Shown: piece by piece, positions 22,322-35,344 of the stretch
How positions within the stretch are numbered: the first letter of the stretch is position 1
Layout: each line of letters begins with the position of its first letter
Assembly (NCBI GenBank): GCA_021234155.1
Contig: JAJEKV010000066.1
Span: forward strand, 989,832 to 1,053,831
Direction of reading: 5' to 3'
DNA: 64,000 nucleotides
Origin: Isoetes taiwanensis
Lineage: Eukaryota > Streptophyta > Lycopodiopsida > Isoetales > Isoetaceae
Notes under the pieces: generated by a model
The model's input: the letters and a program-made list of their open reading frames with translations, nothing else
What the model was told of the DNA's origin: nothing
Database searches by the model: none
Position numbers and translations under genes: made by a program

Positions 22322-25300
22322 AGATTCTCAGCTGGAATCTCAGGGGAATAAAAGGCCCTCTAAAAAGGAGGAGAGTTATATCTTAGATTAGAAACTATGA
22401 CAGTGACATTATCCTGCTGCAGGAATTGAGACTGCCTAACTTTGAGTGCTCAAACCTTGCTGATTGGATAGGCCCTGGGTTTTCTTCAATATGGATTGAA
22501 GCCAGAGGCACATCTGGTGGACTGTGCATTATTTGGAAGCACCTAAATCAAAACTTGATTTATAATAGCCCATGCAATACCTGGCAGTCAGTAGTTCTCA
22601 CAAATAAAGACATTTCTTTTGGGATCATCAATATTTATGCTTCAACTGATTCTAGACTCAGAACTACAACATGGACCTCTATTAACAACTGGCTCTCAAC
22701 TCAGAATTGTGACACATGGATTATGGCAGGTGACTTCAACAACACCCCAACCTGGGATATGAAAATTGGCAGAGATTTAAACATGTGTACTGATGAGAGA
22801 ACTCAATGGGATTTATTGCTTGATATGCACTTCCTACAACATATTCCATCCTCAACATCAGCATATACTTGGTCAAACAAACAAGAAGGGAATAATAGGG
22901 TGTACTGTGCACTCGACAGATTCTACATTAATAACAGTCAGCATGACTTTTGGGATAACTGCCTTGTCCACAGTGATGAGTGTACCTCAATCTCTGATCA
23001 TCAGCCTCAATTTCTAATCACCAAGCATGTGCTTTCTATAAAGAGGCATGGTAACACCCCTTTCAAGCTGAATTGTTCCCTCCTTGACTCTGCTGCATTC
23101 TGTGAAGAATTTAAAGCTTATTACAATTCTCTTCCCAGAGTTAGATCTACAAGCTCAATGAGGTCATTTTATTCTAATATCAAAGAATCCAAATCCTGGA
23201 TCAAGAACTGGTCTAAACACCTTCATGAAAATAAACTTGCTGAGAAGAGAGCTTACCTTCAAGATATGAAAGATGTTAGAATGAAACTTCAGGATGATCC
23301 CCTTAATATTGAGCTCCATTGGCAAGAAGGGAATCTAGAAATGGCCATCAAAACCATTGAAGAATTAGAAGCCAAAAGTTCCTCAATCAGATGTAAGCTT
23401 AAATATTTTTCCAAAATGGATCATGGGAACTCTAAATTTTTCTACAGGGTGGCCAAATCAAGGCTTCTGAAAAGCCAACTTTCTACCATTAAGGATGATA
23501 ATGAGGTTACTCTTGATGACCAGAAAGAGATATCTAACTACTTTTGCTCCAAGTATGCTACAATCTTCTCCCAACCTATTGATACCCCCACTCAAATTGA
23601 GGGAGCCAAATCTTTTTCAGATATGATCATTAATAATGGTCTCCACAGTGAGATTGTGATGTCTAATACTCTGGAAGTTATCCCCTCCACTGAGGAAATC
23701 TTTTCTACTCTTAAAAGTCTTGCCAAAGGGAAAAGTCCTGGCCCAGATGGCCTTCCACCCGAATTTTATCTTAAATTCTGGGACATAATTAAAGAAGACT
23801 TCATGTTTATGATTAAAGGCTTCTGGAATTCAAACCATCTACACCCTGCTCTTTCTGCTGGACTCATCACTTTAATTCCAAAAGTTGACAATCCCCAATC
23901 CTTCTCTGATTGGAGGCCAATCTCCTTGACAAATTCTACTTACAAAGTTTGTGCTAAGATAATTGCAAACCGGGTCAAAACTCACCTTCAGGAAGTCATT
24001 AGCTCCAACCAATCTGCATTTCTCCCAAATAGATTCATCCTAGATAACTACATTGCTGCCATGGAGGGTTTGCATTGGAACAAGTTGACTAATCAAGACT
24101 GCATTCTCTTAAAGCTTGATTTTTCAAAGGCTTTTGACGCAGTTAGATGGGACTTCCTAAAATTCTCTCTTGAGAAACTTGGCTTCAGCCACAAAATCAT
24201 CCAGTTGATCCTGGGGCTTAACTCCAGATCCCAATCTACTGTGCTTGTTAATGGATCCCCAGGACAATTCTTCCCCCTTGCTAGAGGAGTAAGACAAGGG
24301 TGCCCCTTAGCACCATATTTATTTTTAGCTGTTGCTGAAATGTTAACTAGAGTTATCACTCATCTCCAATCAACTGGGAATATTGTTGGTCTAAACCTTC
24401 CTGACAACATCACGAATCTTTCAATCCTTCAATACGCTGATGACTCTTTCAGTTTTCTCAAAAATGACTTGAATATTATTCAAACTTTCTTGCAGACTAT
24501 TCATAACTTTGGTTCTGCCTCTGGTATTCACCTGAATAGAAACAAATGTACCATCATTGGGGACTTCAACACAGGTAGCATTGCTGGCATTAAATGTATG
24601 ACTGACACTGAGACAACTCAACTTCTTGGCATGCCACTATCTCTCAATCCTAGTCTCAAATGTCTTTGGAATCCCATTGTAGAGAGGATTAGAAAGAAAC
24701 TTGGTAATTATGGCAACTGCCTCTCTTTGGCAGGGAGAACTCTAATTGCAAACTCTGTCATTGCAGCCTCCCACATTTATTTCTCTTCTGCACTCCTAGC
24801 TCCCAAATGCATTTATCTGCAGATTGAGAGAATAGTGAGAAATTTCATATGGGGAAAGCATCATATGGTTAATTGGTCCTCAATTACCAGAAGTAAAATT
24901 CAAGTGGTTTGGGATGCAAAAATATTGTCTTGCAAAGCTATGCCTTGGCAGGTAAGTACATCTGGAAGTCTATATTCTCAAATAGTAACCCTGCCTCAAT
25001 CTTTATCAACTACTGGCTTTCTATTAGCCATCCAAAGCATCATGCATCCATCTCTCATAATCTCCCTCATTCAGATTTCACAACTCTTCAACCTGCCCCC
25101 TGTATTTCTCCTCTCATGAGAAACATGATTATTGCCTGGAACAAGGTTCATCAGACTTTCCATCATTCCAGCTTGGAAAACAGTCACATCAACACTAATA
25201 TTTTCTGGAATCCCAATTTTTATAGAGATCAATCTACTCCTCTGGCCATCAGGCATAAAAAGCTGTACAAGAAATGGAAAGATAATAATATTCTCACACT

Positions 25301-26135
25301 TGGTGATCTCTGGGATCAAGGTAGATGGATTACCTGGACTACTTTGAAGCACAAAATCAGAGGAAGTTCTTCAGACAGAACTCTTTTTACATATATTATG
25401 CACAAGGTCCACACAATCAATCTTATGGCTAATCCCATTATTACTGATTGGACCCTACTTGACAAACCAAGCTATAGTGTCTCGAAAGTCTATAGATATT
25501 TAAACAAATCAAATGTGCCTTCAAAGGCTAAATTGTATTGGGCTTTCTCAGATGAAACTGAAACCAGACTCTTCACAAACATTTGGCATTCCTATCTGCC
25601 ACCAAAGATCTCTTACTTCGTCTGGCTTCTTGCAAATAAGAGTCTACCCAATTTGGAAATGCTCTCTCGGCACTCGAATAATCTTACTCATCCTATTGAC
25701 TCAAATTGCCCTCTTGGATGTGGTTATGTGGAAAATTTTGAGCACATCTTCGGTTGTGTAAAGCTCACCTCTTTCTGGCTTTGGTTTGAAGATACTTTCA
25801 AAATTACATGTCCTGCTACTCTGTTGGATTTCATGATGAATGATGATGCTTTCACAAACTCTTTATGCTTCATTGCTTTATGGAATGTATGGAAACATAG
25901 AAATAGATGTCATCATGGGAGAAAAAGAATATCTATTCACTGGATAAAAAGACAGGTTATATATGACATTGAAATGGCTGCAACTAGTCAGATGCATGTA
26001 GATAGAGATTCTATGGATAACAACTGGCATAACATTGGTCATTTAATAGGTTTCTATCATTTGTTTAAATTAAATTGCAATGCTGCATTTACTGACAATG
26101 ATTGTCCTTTTGCTAGATTACATGATGAGTCTTAG
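22318..26135 (+). pseudogene. LINE-A ORF2: endonuclease, reverse transcriptase, zf-RVT
   Basis: This is the enzyme for target-primed reverse transcription. In order, it has an APE-type endonuclease (ILSWNLRGIKGP at the start, AGDFNNTPTWD, SDHQPQF), a linker, reverse transcriptase motifs (KGKSPGPDGLPPEFY near 23730, GVRQGCPLAPYLF, and YADD at 24433-24444), and a C-terminal zf-RVT domain (WHSYLPPKISYFVWLL, GCGYVENFEHIFGC). Two lesions are visible: an amber TAG at codon 23 (22384-22386), where the relatives have Gln, and a one-base frameshift near 24900, after which the protein continues in another frame to 26135. The full length would be about 1270 residues, normal for plant L1-type elements. 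The last 14 bases overlap ORF3. Confidence 0.9.
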
Positions 26136-26541
26136 CAGAGATTTTAACACATCAGTTGAGCCAGCTGAGTATACACTTTTTCCAGGGCAGAGGTTAGTTC
26201 ACGATATTCAGTACATAGATGATGGATTATGGACAGGCCTAGTCAGAGGCATCACGAACATTGACATTCCTGACATCCCAGATCACGAAATTGATTGGGC
26301 AATAGAATTTTGCAGAGGCACTTACTTAATGGTGCAATTATGGTGGTTCATGGAAAGTAATAGCAGAAATATGACAGACCAGCAATTCCAATATTACAGA
26401 CAACACTATTACCATCATAGATGTATGGCAGATGCTTATGGTACACTCATCATCCTCATGTCTACAACCAATGCTGACAGACTCATTCAAGAGCTAAATT
26501 GGGGAAATGGTAGAACTCTCATTTTGCAACCAGATTTCTAG
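26122..26541 (+). CDS. LINE-A ORF3, small conserved accessory frame of unknown function
   Basis: The frame runs 139 codons with a double ATG start inside the last codons of ORF2 (CATGATGAG...TAG). The protein has an acidic N-terminal half (DIPDIPDHEIDWAIEF) and an aromatic, Tyr/His-rich C-terminal half (QQFQYYRQHYYHHRC, then GTLIILM). LINE-C encodes a matching frame in the same place and with the same overlap: there the second half reads RQLSKYRELYYSHKL and GTLLLLM, and the distance from the start to the aligned GTYLM/QMHLM block is about 70 residues in both. Plant LINEs normally have two ORFs. I know of no domain for this protein. It could be an added element gene or a remnant of captured host sequence, but conservation of frame in two diverged copies favours a coding role. 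Confidence 0.65.
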   Translation: MMSLSRDFNTSVEPAEYTLFPGQRLVHDIQYIDDGLWTGLVRGITNIDIPDIPDHEIDWAIEFCRGTYLMVQLWWFMESNSRNMTDQQFQYYRQHYYHHRCMADAYGTLIILMSTTNADRLIQELNWGNGRTLILQPDF

Positions 26542-26926
26542 CCAAAATTTGACTACCTCCACTCTTATCATTTTCTATCCAATATCCCATTAAATCCCAA
26601 TTCCTGAATTCCAATCCTAACATCCCATATTCATGGTCCCTTTTACATCTCTCCCATTCTGAATCTCAAAACAGCAGCTTACTCATTTTGGGTTTCCAGT
26701 GGTTCAATTCAGTAGCAGCACTGCAGGTTTCATACCTTTCACATGGCAGACAAGGACTTCTTAATTTCAAGCACTTTTGCTGTTTATATAGCATGGCATC
26801 CACAGATGTCTATTTTGTTTACTTTGTTTTCAAGCTTAATGTTGAGTAGTCAACTACATGACTCACTCACACCATTGTACCTTTTTCAATAATTAATGAA
26901 AAAAACCCCAAAAAAAAAAAAAAAAA

Positions 26927-29764
26927 CCCCTTTCAGCCTGTTAAGACGATAAGAAATAACAGACTTTAGGCCTTATAGTTCCATTTGGAAAAATAAAACC
27001 TTCAATTGCAATCCTAGAAATAGGCGGTCGCGATCTAAATCTAGGCCCCGATAAGGAGCAACCGGGAATAAGAAATAGATCTATGAGCGAGCGTAACTTT
27101 AAGAAACGTAATTTGGAATGCCAACAATACTACACACATAGTTCAATAGCTCAAAGTAACATTTTACAATGTAGAAAAAAGAGATATGATATTCGAATAT
27201 AACAGATTGAAAGATAATTCACATAATGTCTGGAGCTTAAAGCAACAACATATAATATTGCAAATGTACAACATTATTGCAGATCTAAGAATGATTCAAA
27301 ACTAGCTTATATGAAGCACACGGTTTACATAATATAATTTATGATTTAACCATCTGCAGCGGTGGAACAACATATAATAACTTAAAACAGAGAAAAGTAG
27401 ATAGATGTCACCAAGAAGCTAACTTCCGAAGTTAAATCCTGCAGATTTGAGCAAGTGGTTTTGCTCCTTGAACACCATGAAAAACACCACATGGAGGGAT
27501 AAGTCCGGTTACCTGCAGTGGAACCAAATGCAAGTTAGCCTGAGAAGGGTAAATGCATAAGCCACAAAGTGTAAGCAATGAACTCATCCCGCTTAACGCC
27601 CTTCACCATAAAATAAACACGTAAAAACATAATAATAAAGCCATGTAGTTACGAAAATGGTCTGAAATAAATGTAGCAGAACTAGATCCCACAGCACAGA
27701 AGCAAATTATGGTTATGTTGATGCAGAAACGAAGATCTACAAGTACAATGTATGGATAATAATGACTAAAAAGAGCATTACTCACAGCACAATATGACAC
27801 CTCAAAAGAAATGATAATATGGAAAAGAGGGAATAAGATTAAGGGAGACAATTTCTTGGACAACAATAGGCCCTTGAACATTTGAGGCCAACATGTATTA
27901 GGTGTACATGAATATCTAAAGAACTAGGTTATAATCGCACAAAAAGCATCAACAAGCCTATATTATAGCCTATTAAAAAATAAGCTGCAGGCTAATTTTA
28001 CAGCAGAATAACTTAAATGGGTCTATAGTACAGCTAGAATAGCTATCAGAAAATGGATTTAATTAATAATAGAATCCCCATAAGGGTGGCAGAATCTTAT
28101 AAGAGCCAGATCTACATAACGTAGTGGGATTTTGGTACAGCATAAGCCCTATGGAAATGACCAATAAAAAATAGTGGATCTATTCTTTAATTCAAAGAGC
28201 CCAGCAAAAATTAAGGATCTTGTAAGGTGAAACACTAGACAAATCAGACTAATAAGGCATGGAGTGACCATGATTAAAATACGCTCCTAAATGAACAGAT
28301 CCATAATGAACAGATCCATGAATCCAAAATAATTTTAGCAACCTGGAAATAGAAAGCCAGACATAGACTAGAAAAACAATGCCTACAAAATGTATTTAAA
28401 GGAACCTGATTAGCAAATACGCCATAATTCGTTAAGATCTCCAAGAGTAGTTTTACGGGATTGACGAGAGTTATGGAAGCCTCCTTTTACGTATATTTTT
28501 CTTTCATCCATCCTAAACATGTGGCTATATCAGAGCCTCCGTTCCATCGACCCATCCATCGGAAGGAGCCCAAGAGTTTCTCATAAGCCGGAAGAGAGAA
28601 AACCTTGTGAAAAATGATCTGAACAGGAAAAAGAAGCAAACATGCCTTCAAATGGCTAAACCGAACCCGATATTCGAGAGACAAAAGCCTTTCCAAAAGG
28701 AGATGGATAAAGCCGTATAGAAGCCGGATGTGTCCGGAAGGATTACGTTAGAAAGGCGATATGTGGCCATCGTGCATCGGACAATCTATTTGCGGTTTGT
28801 ATAGGCCAGCTTGTGCAAGATAGAAGCGAGTAGAAAGAAACCGATGCATTTGAGGTGATGCTAGGTTAAGGCAAACCCTAAACGTGGAAAAGGAAATGCA
28901 TTAAGGAAATTTAGAAACAAATATTTTATGGTTTATTTGAAATGTATTATAATTATACAAGATATGGGGTAGAAGTTGATTGCCCAATCGTTACAAAAAT
29001 TTGAAAAGAATTCAACTTGATACTCACGGATATGATGTCTATGCAAAGAACCCAATAAGAGATCTATGCAGCTGGGAGTTCGCAACCATGGGTTTAAAGA
29101 TGTTAAGACCTTGTTTCAAGATGGGTTACATTTTCCACACAATAAATGAAAGCTAGTGAAAGTTAATAGGTACAATCCACCTTCAAATGCTGGGTATATT
29201 ATTACTGCTGAGTTTGTATCAGATGAAATCACATGTAGTTTAGAAAGCTTATACGGATAAGTTTCTCAATATTGCTACTTGGTTAACAGGAAATAGAGGT
29301 CCAAGCAAGTTAGAAAGAAAGGACAACTACGTTGCAAAAGCCCAGGTAGTTGTTTAGACATGTCCCTGTTGTTACCAAACACAATAGAGGGCAAGCTTTT
29401 ATGAAGATTATCAGTTTCCAGAAAGGTCTACTATGGAGGATAAAATATGCATAACATTATTAAAAAAAAAAAAAAAAAATTGCATGCAGCTTCTCAAGTG
29501 ATGGTGAATAATATTTTTTAACTTTTGTTCTCAAATTCCAGATTTACTTTGAGTTATAAGTTTTGGATGTCTTTCTTGCAGGTTCTCGTTCTCAGTAGGA
29601 TCTAAGAAGATTGCAGGAGAGTAGGTGGGTTAGAGCTTATTTGGCTTGGAGAAAACTAAAAAGATTAGTAATTGCACTGATCAGTAGTTAGAATAATGAG
29701 TTTAGAGGAAACAACTTTGATGTTAGCAGGGCAGACTTTGCCGATGATTTTTAGGGGCTAACAA
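26927..29764. other. Intergenic DNA without a recognisable gene
   Basis: The DNA is AT-rich with scattered stops in all frames. Short open frames at 27603-27881 and 28487-28696 (minus) show nothing recognisable. The segment 28.98-29.7 kb reads a few coding-like words before the PIF relic and could hold decayed 5' parts of it. Confidence 0.45.
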
Positions 29765-31008
29765 ATGTTTCCAGATGGAAATTTAAGTGCTATGATGGAA
29801 AATAATGAAGAGGAAGACCTGCAGTTAGTTCAACAACATGTCCAAGATATAAACTTACTTGTAGAACAAGAGTTGTTATCATTAGAAGATAGCTGGTGGG
29901 TCAAACCAAGGAGCTTCACTTGGTTCGACAAGTTCATGATGGGTTACTACGATGATTCAAGGTGGAAACAAAACTTTCGGATGAAGAAAGATACATTTTT
30001 TTGGTTATGTGCAAGGTTGGAACACGATGTTCAGAAATGTAATACTAACTTTCGTGATGCAGTTCCAATCCACATTAGAGTTGGATGTACACTCTATAAG
30101 CTTTTTAGAGGTGTTGACTTTTTGGTCCTTTCGGAGAAGTTTGGGATATCAGTACTGCCCATAAAATTTTTGTAGAAACTTGTAGAGCAGTCTGCTCTAA
30201 CTTCAATGATGTAATCAGATTTCCGGTTGGCGAGGGTATGCAACAAATTATCAATGGATTTGCTCTTGTTTCTAAGATTCCTAATGTTTGTGGGATTCTT
30301 GACTGTACACATTTGGAGATATTGCAACCTACAGGCCCAACCGGGGCAGATTATTATGATAGAAAATAGAGTTTTAGCATAATTTTACAAGTTGTTTGTG
30401 ATAGTAACCGCAGATTTCTTGATGTTAACATTGGATATCCTGGAAGTGTTCACGACTCAAGGGTTTGGAAGAACTCATGCATTCGTCAAAGGATTCAAAA
30501 CTGTGAAATTATGCAAGAACCAATAGTTACCATCAATTTTGGTCTACAAGTGAAACCTATTTTGTTGGCTGATAAGGGATATACATGCAGCCCATGGCTT
30601 CTCGTCTCTTTTCTTGACAAGGTAGGATGAGTGCATACGGTTGTTGAACGGGAATTCAACAAAGAACTCGGAAAGGCTCGTGTGTTTATTGAGCAATCCT
30701 TTGGTCTATTGAAAGGAAAGTTTAAGATTTTGGACAGGAAAATGAAGATGAAACCAATATATGCCAATATTACCGTGCATGCATGTTGTATATTGCATAA
30801 TGTTCTTATTGATATAGGTGAAGCAGATGTGAATGCAGAACTGGAAGAACTTGAGGCCGAAAGGTTGGCTAGACATGCTCAAAACATAGTCGGAGGTCTG
30901 CATATAGCAGCAGCAGCAGTGGAGGGTCCTCTTGAAGAGGCTGAATTTGTTGTTTTAGGAGAAGAATTAAGAAAGTCCATTTCTGAATATCTTGTCCTCA
31001 ATTTTTGA
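29765..31008 (+). pseudogene. Second PIF/Harbinger-type DDE transposase, interrupted
   Basis: The N-terminal part (29765-30175) reads a helical DNA-binding region with WFDKFMMGYYDDSRW and FRMKKDTFFWLC, then shifts frame near 30155. The next frame carries the first catalytic Asp in CGILDCTHLEIL (30301), an in-frame TAG at about 30367, the second Asp in GSVHDSRVW (30454), another stop near 30627, and the third acidic residue in FIEQSFGLLKGKFKIL (30691), followed by the usual C-terminal HACCILHN motif. All three catalytic residues remain. At least one frameshift and two stops make it a pseudogene. It is diverged from the 17-kb copy, so the two are separate lineages. Length if intact would be about 415 residues, normal for the family. 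Confidence 0.85.
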
Positions 31009-33149
31009 AGATGGTAATATTTTTCGCAAGCATTAGCAAAGCCTTTGTGCTTTTTCTGAAGTGCTCTAACTTTAGATATGTTTTGCATATTTACAAATGG
31101 GGACACTTGTCTCAGACTCAGGTTTAATTCAGATCCATTTAATCTTTGCTTCTTTTTCTGATATCTGCAGCATTAATCTATGGCATGATTTTCTAAACAA
31201 TTTACTACATACTGTTCTGCACCTACAAATACAGTGGCTTTTGGTTTATTATATTTGCATGTAATACATTAAATGCAGATGGCAGATTATAGACTCGTTA
31301 TAGATTATAGATGGCAGATTAAAGGCAGATGGCAGATGCAGATGGCAGATTAATACATTAAATGCAGATGGCAGATTATAGCCTGAATACAGAAGCTCCA
31401 TAAGTAGTAATGCAGATTATACCTCATACTTGTTCAATCATAAAGAAATAGGAAGATGGTCACTGCATTGGAATTTACATCTCTGAATGATAGTGCATAT
31501 TTAGTTGCATGATTGAGTAACAGATTGGGTGCATAAGGCAAATGAACAGAATAGACTTTGCATGATTTTCAGTTGGCTTTACTACCTGTATTTCAAAGGT
31601 ATAGATGTTGATCAGTCATGTCAAGTTTGCAGAATCAATATTCAGGTTCATATGTTGTTTGCTTCTTTTCATACTAGCTATATGCTGATAAATATCCTTT
31701 ACTTTTGCAGATACTAGGTATGTCTACAACTGTTATGGGCACAGACAAAATGATTCAGATAACTGATGAGATTTTTGTTCATGCCATCATCTGTGTAACT
31801 TTATGAATTTCTGAGATATCTCAGCCAAGCATGGATGTGCTATCTTAAAATATCCTTGGGCAGGATAGTGGAATAACTTGTGAAGCAAGCAAGCTTTGGA
31901 AAATTATTTGTGCATGTCTATGAATCCGTGCAGACTATGAAAATTATCTGTGCAAGCTTTGGAAAATTATCTGTGCATGGTTTATGAGGTCGTTTTTAAA
32001 GAGGGAAATGGGCAAAAGAAAATATGGATCTTAAATACAGGTGAAATTCGTAATTTCAAAAAACATCTTGCAACTTTTGTGGAAATCGATCCTGTAAGAA
32101 AAATCACTACTTTAGACCAATTTTTGCACTGTGTTATCAAATCCGGCAGCTGCAGGTAAAGGCTTCATTCATGCAGATCGACTTTGGGGATTTTTTATGC
32201 CGATTTGCCCAACAGTAGTCTCAGGTACAAACATAGATAACGGACATGTAACTTTGAACTGAATATTGCAGGAAATCATAGATTGGGATATAGAGTTTAG
32301 CAATGATTATGTGCATGCTTTAGCTGATTTTTGCTATCCATTGCCTCCAGGATACTCTAAAGCTACAGGAAAGCTATTCTCCATTTGTTATAAGGGACGC
32401 CATAGCATAATGTGAAATGTCATAGATCCATCTTACATGCACATTTGCAATATATTTTTGGTTTAGATACCGTCATCTATGTGACATTTCTGTGGTCTCT
32501 GCAGCTTGACACTTAGAGACAGTGAAAACAAGGCCCTTAAAGTGTCCCTTGCATTATTTTCTTGTTCTGAACATGATTCTCAAATTTATTGTTATGTATG
32601 GTTATGCAAGCTAGATCTCTATATTTCCATATGCTCTATAAGATAGATGAACATTTTCTATTCATGGTTTAAGTTATTTGTTTCGTTGAAAATGTGACAA
32701 GCTTTTACCTGGTAAAGCCTGAGAAATCTGTAGATGTATTTTACAAACCAACCTTCATGGCATCAAAGCACACTGGTGAAATTCATATAGATGAGTTTAG
32801 GTTGCTTGATAAAGCTGCTGTAATAATTGTTCAAGATGATGTTTTTCACCTTCAAGTGATAGAAGTAGTAGTAGTATAAAGTGTATATTGCATATACTTC
32901 TAATTGTGCCAGCGCCATAATTTACTAAACAACCTATTCTCAGAGGACAGCAGTGTTTGTAGAGCAGGGCTCATCTATAAACAAAAAATGTGGCATTCAA
33001 TCTGGTAATGCGGGCTTCACTTCATTCTAGAGACTCACATCCTTAAAGGTTGGTGGCAAAAAAAATTTGCTATTGCCTTGCTTTTCAGCACTGTAAACGT
33101 TGTCATGTCATGTAGCAAATTGCTACTGCGTTCCTTTTCCATTTATTAG
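31009..33149. other. Decayed DNA with isolated coding-like fragments
   Basis: No complete gene is visible. A frame at 31950-32159 (plus) and a short frame near 32275-32400 (reading YVHALADFCYPLPPGY) look coding-like but I cannot name them. Around 31270-31380 the motif GCAGATGGCAGATTA recurs several times as a degenerate minisatellite. Confidence 0.35.
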
Positions 33150-33692
33150 ATTTTGTTGTATAGATTAGAGCTAAAGATGAAGGGGCCAGAGAGGGAAAGG
33201 TTAAGCCAGAACGATGTAAGACTTTTGATGTGGACGTTGAGAAACCAGAAGGGCTCACTATTAGCAAAAATGAGCGTGGCTTTTTGGTGATTATTGTGAG
33301 TATGGCAATTTGGGGTTGAAGTTGCTCAGTTAGATAAGATTGCAAACTTAGACATGTGACAGTCCATCGAGCCAGGAGGTAATGCAGAAAAGCATGGATT
33401 GAGAGTAGGCTACCAGGTCATTTATACCAATGGTCCTGAAGGAGAAGAATATTGGCCTGCAACCAAGGTGGGTTTTACCAAGCGAGACGTTTATCCCAAA
33501 CCCTTTACAGTATATTTCTGTATCAATGTCCATAAAGACTGCTTTGAAGTCCTGGGTTTGGAAGTTCTTTTCTATAACATTTTGAGGTTCTGCAAGACAG
33601 AAGAAATTGATGCGCTAAAGCTGTGGAAAATTCTGATTCTTGCTACCCCACCAGATACTGAAGAATTTGCTAGGTTCTTTGGCTCCATTTAG
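33150..33692 (+). pseudogene. PDZ-like domain fragment, possibly from a plastid PDZ-rubredoxin gene
   Basis: Two frames together read a PDZ-like fold: KPERCKTFDVDVEKPEGLTI, then after stops SIEPGGNAEKHGLRVGYQVI and EEYWPATKVGFTKR. The order and the GGNAEK...GL.VG.QV signature resemble the PDZ domain of plant ENH1-type PDZ-rubredoxin proteins. The rubredoxin part is not seen; the frame instead runs into unrelated sequence to 33692. Stops near 33318 and 33358 break it. I take it as a gene fragment. The family assignment is from memory of the motif and is weak. Confidence 0.35.
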
Positions 33693-35340
33693 GTGTGCCA
33701 ATTGTAGCAATTTAGATTTGATGTGTGAAGGACTCATTGCAGCACAATGAGCAAAACTTGCTAGCATTCAGACTCATGTTAAGATTTTTAGACCCCTGAA
33801 TAAATTGCTGCCTATATTGCTCTTGTTTCTACCATGTTTGTGTTGGTCTGTTGACCTGTTTCGTAACTTTATTACTATGCAAAAGCAACAGCAACAATAA
33901 AAGCTAAAGGAACTGTGCAATTGAAATAGGATAGAGTTAAGTATAAGACGAATAGAATATAATTATTAACAACATACTTATTTCGGTTAATATGCCCGTC
34001 TGTACACAATCATCATTATTTTGTATTTTTGTAATTCCCTAGTTGTTGCAAAATGAGTTTCTGACTATGGTGATTTGGAATGTTGCAGGACTTAAAGGGG
34101 TTAAATGGCGACATAAATTTGTCTAGCATCATCCTCCTTTATAAGGTACTTGACGATGACTTTGTATATCTTTCTTAACATTTCTCTTCAACTATCTCGT
34201 CTACATGTCCAAAAATATACATGATTTGGACCTGTGTTTTCTCACCTTGTGTTCTAGAAGAAAATAAGGTGTGATTAAGAAATAAGAATATAAAGTTATT
34301 GCCTTCCCAAACCTGTGAAACTAGACCCATTGTTTGTTAACAAACATCTATTAACACAATGTTGTGAAACACACTCGGATTAGAGATATATTTGTCTCCC
34401 CATGAGTATATTGGAACTATAAATGGTTCGTAGATAGCATTCGATATGATGGATTTCTAGCAACATGTATATGCTCTTATATTAATCTAGTTCTTAGGAC
34501 GTTAATCTAGCAATGCTAGTGTTGCAACATAGGTCACCATTGACAATTGACCTTAAGCTTTTTTCAGTTTCTTCAATGATTCCTTGATGTCTTATAGATC
34601 ACTACAACTTTATTGTTCAAACAGCTAAAATTTCCCTTCCCTTTGAATTCCTCTCACCCCATTGCCCAAGACTTCCCAGATGCAAGCCCTTGTTGAAAAA
34701 TGTTGCTTTTTATTTACATGTTATACAATTTCATCAAACTATAAAGAGTTATACATCTAGAGTAACAAAATCTAACAGAATTATATCATTATCTACATTT
34801 TTCTCTAGCTTATTATACGTCTCGAGTAATAAAATCTAGCACAATTATTTTATCGTCGATATTTTTCTCTAGCTTATTTGAATTAACTGTTATAATAAAC
34901 ATTGAAAGTGACAACAATTTTCAACACAAATAACTTGCACAACTATTAGCCTTCAAGAAAGGTGATCCATCAAAGCTTCTCCATCGCAATGTTAATTCTC
35001 ATTATTAAGCCATGCTAATGACTTTTGTTGCATCTTAGGCACCTATAAATTCCTAATGTTGGATTGCCTAAACTCCGATGAAATGCTAGACTCTGTGACA
35101 TATTTTAATCATGCACTTAGTCATACATAAAATAGTCGTTTGAGACTAAATGCACAGCACTTATTCGCAATCTCAAAACACTATTCTATTCTTCACGGTT
35201 GATTAGTTTAATAAGGCAATATGTAACGGATTGTGGTGCATTTATTTTGGCCAACTTCTCACACATCTGGTGCAACAGCAGATCGAACAACGGCCCAACT
35301 GATCGACCATCCAAGAAGGGGGATAAAAGATAAGAGAATG
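33693..35340. other. AT-rich intergenic DNA
   Basis: No gene, RNA or clear repeat is recognisable. A related block with CGAGTAA and AATCTA(A/G)CA(C/G)AATTAT motifs occurs twice near 34750-34870, probably a small local duplication. Confidence 0.45.
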
Positions 35341-35344
35341 CGAA

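Larger units (their letters stand above)
21380..26926 (+). mobile_element. LINE-A, near full-length non-LTR retrotransposon
   Basis: The element carries ORF1, ORF2 (endonuclease, reverse transcriptase, zf-RVT) and a small ORF3, then a 3' untranslated region of about 370 bases and a poly(A) run at about 26909-26926. The 5' boundary falls at 21365-21390, right after the trihelix coiled coil, so the insertion seems to have cut that gene. I could not identify target-site duplications. It belongs to the same family as LINE-B and LINE-C, but its protein sequence is clearly diverged from both. Confidence 0.85.

Noticed and set aside
24093-24359. Minus-strand open frame over the LINE-A reverse transcriptase
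   Set aside because: It is the shadow of the ORF2 coding frame.
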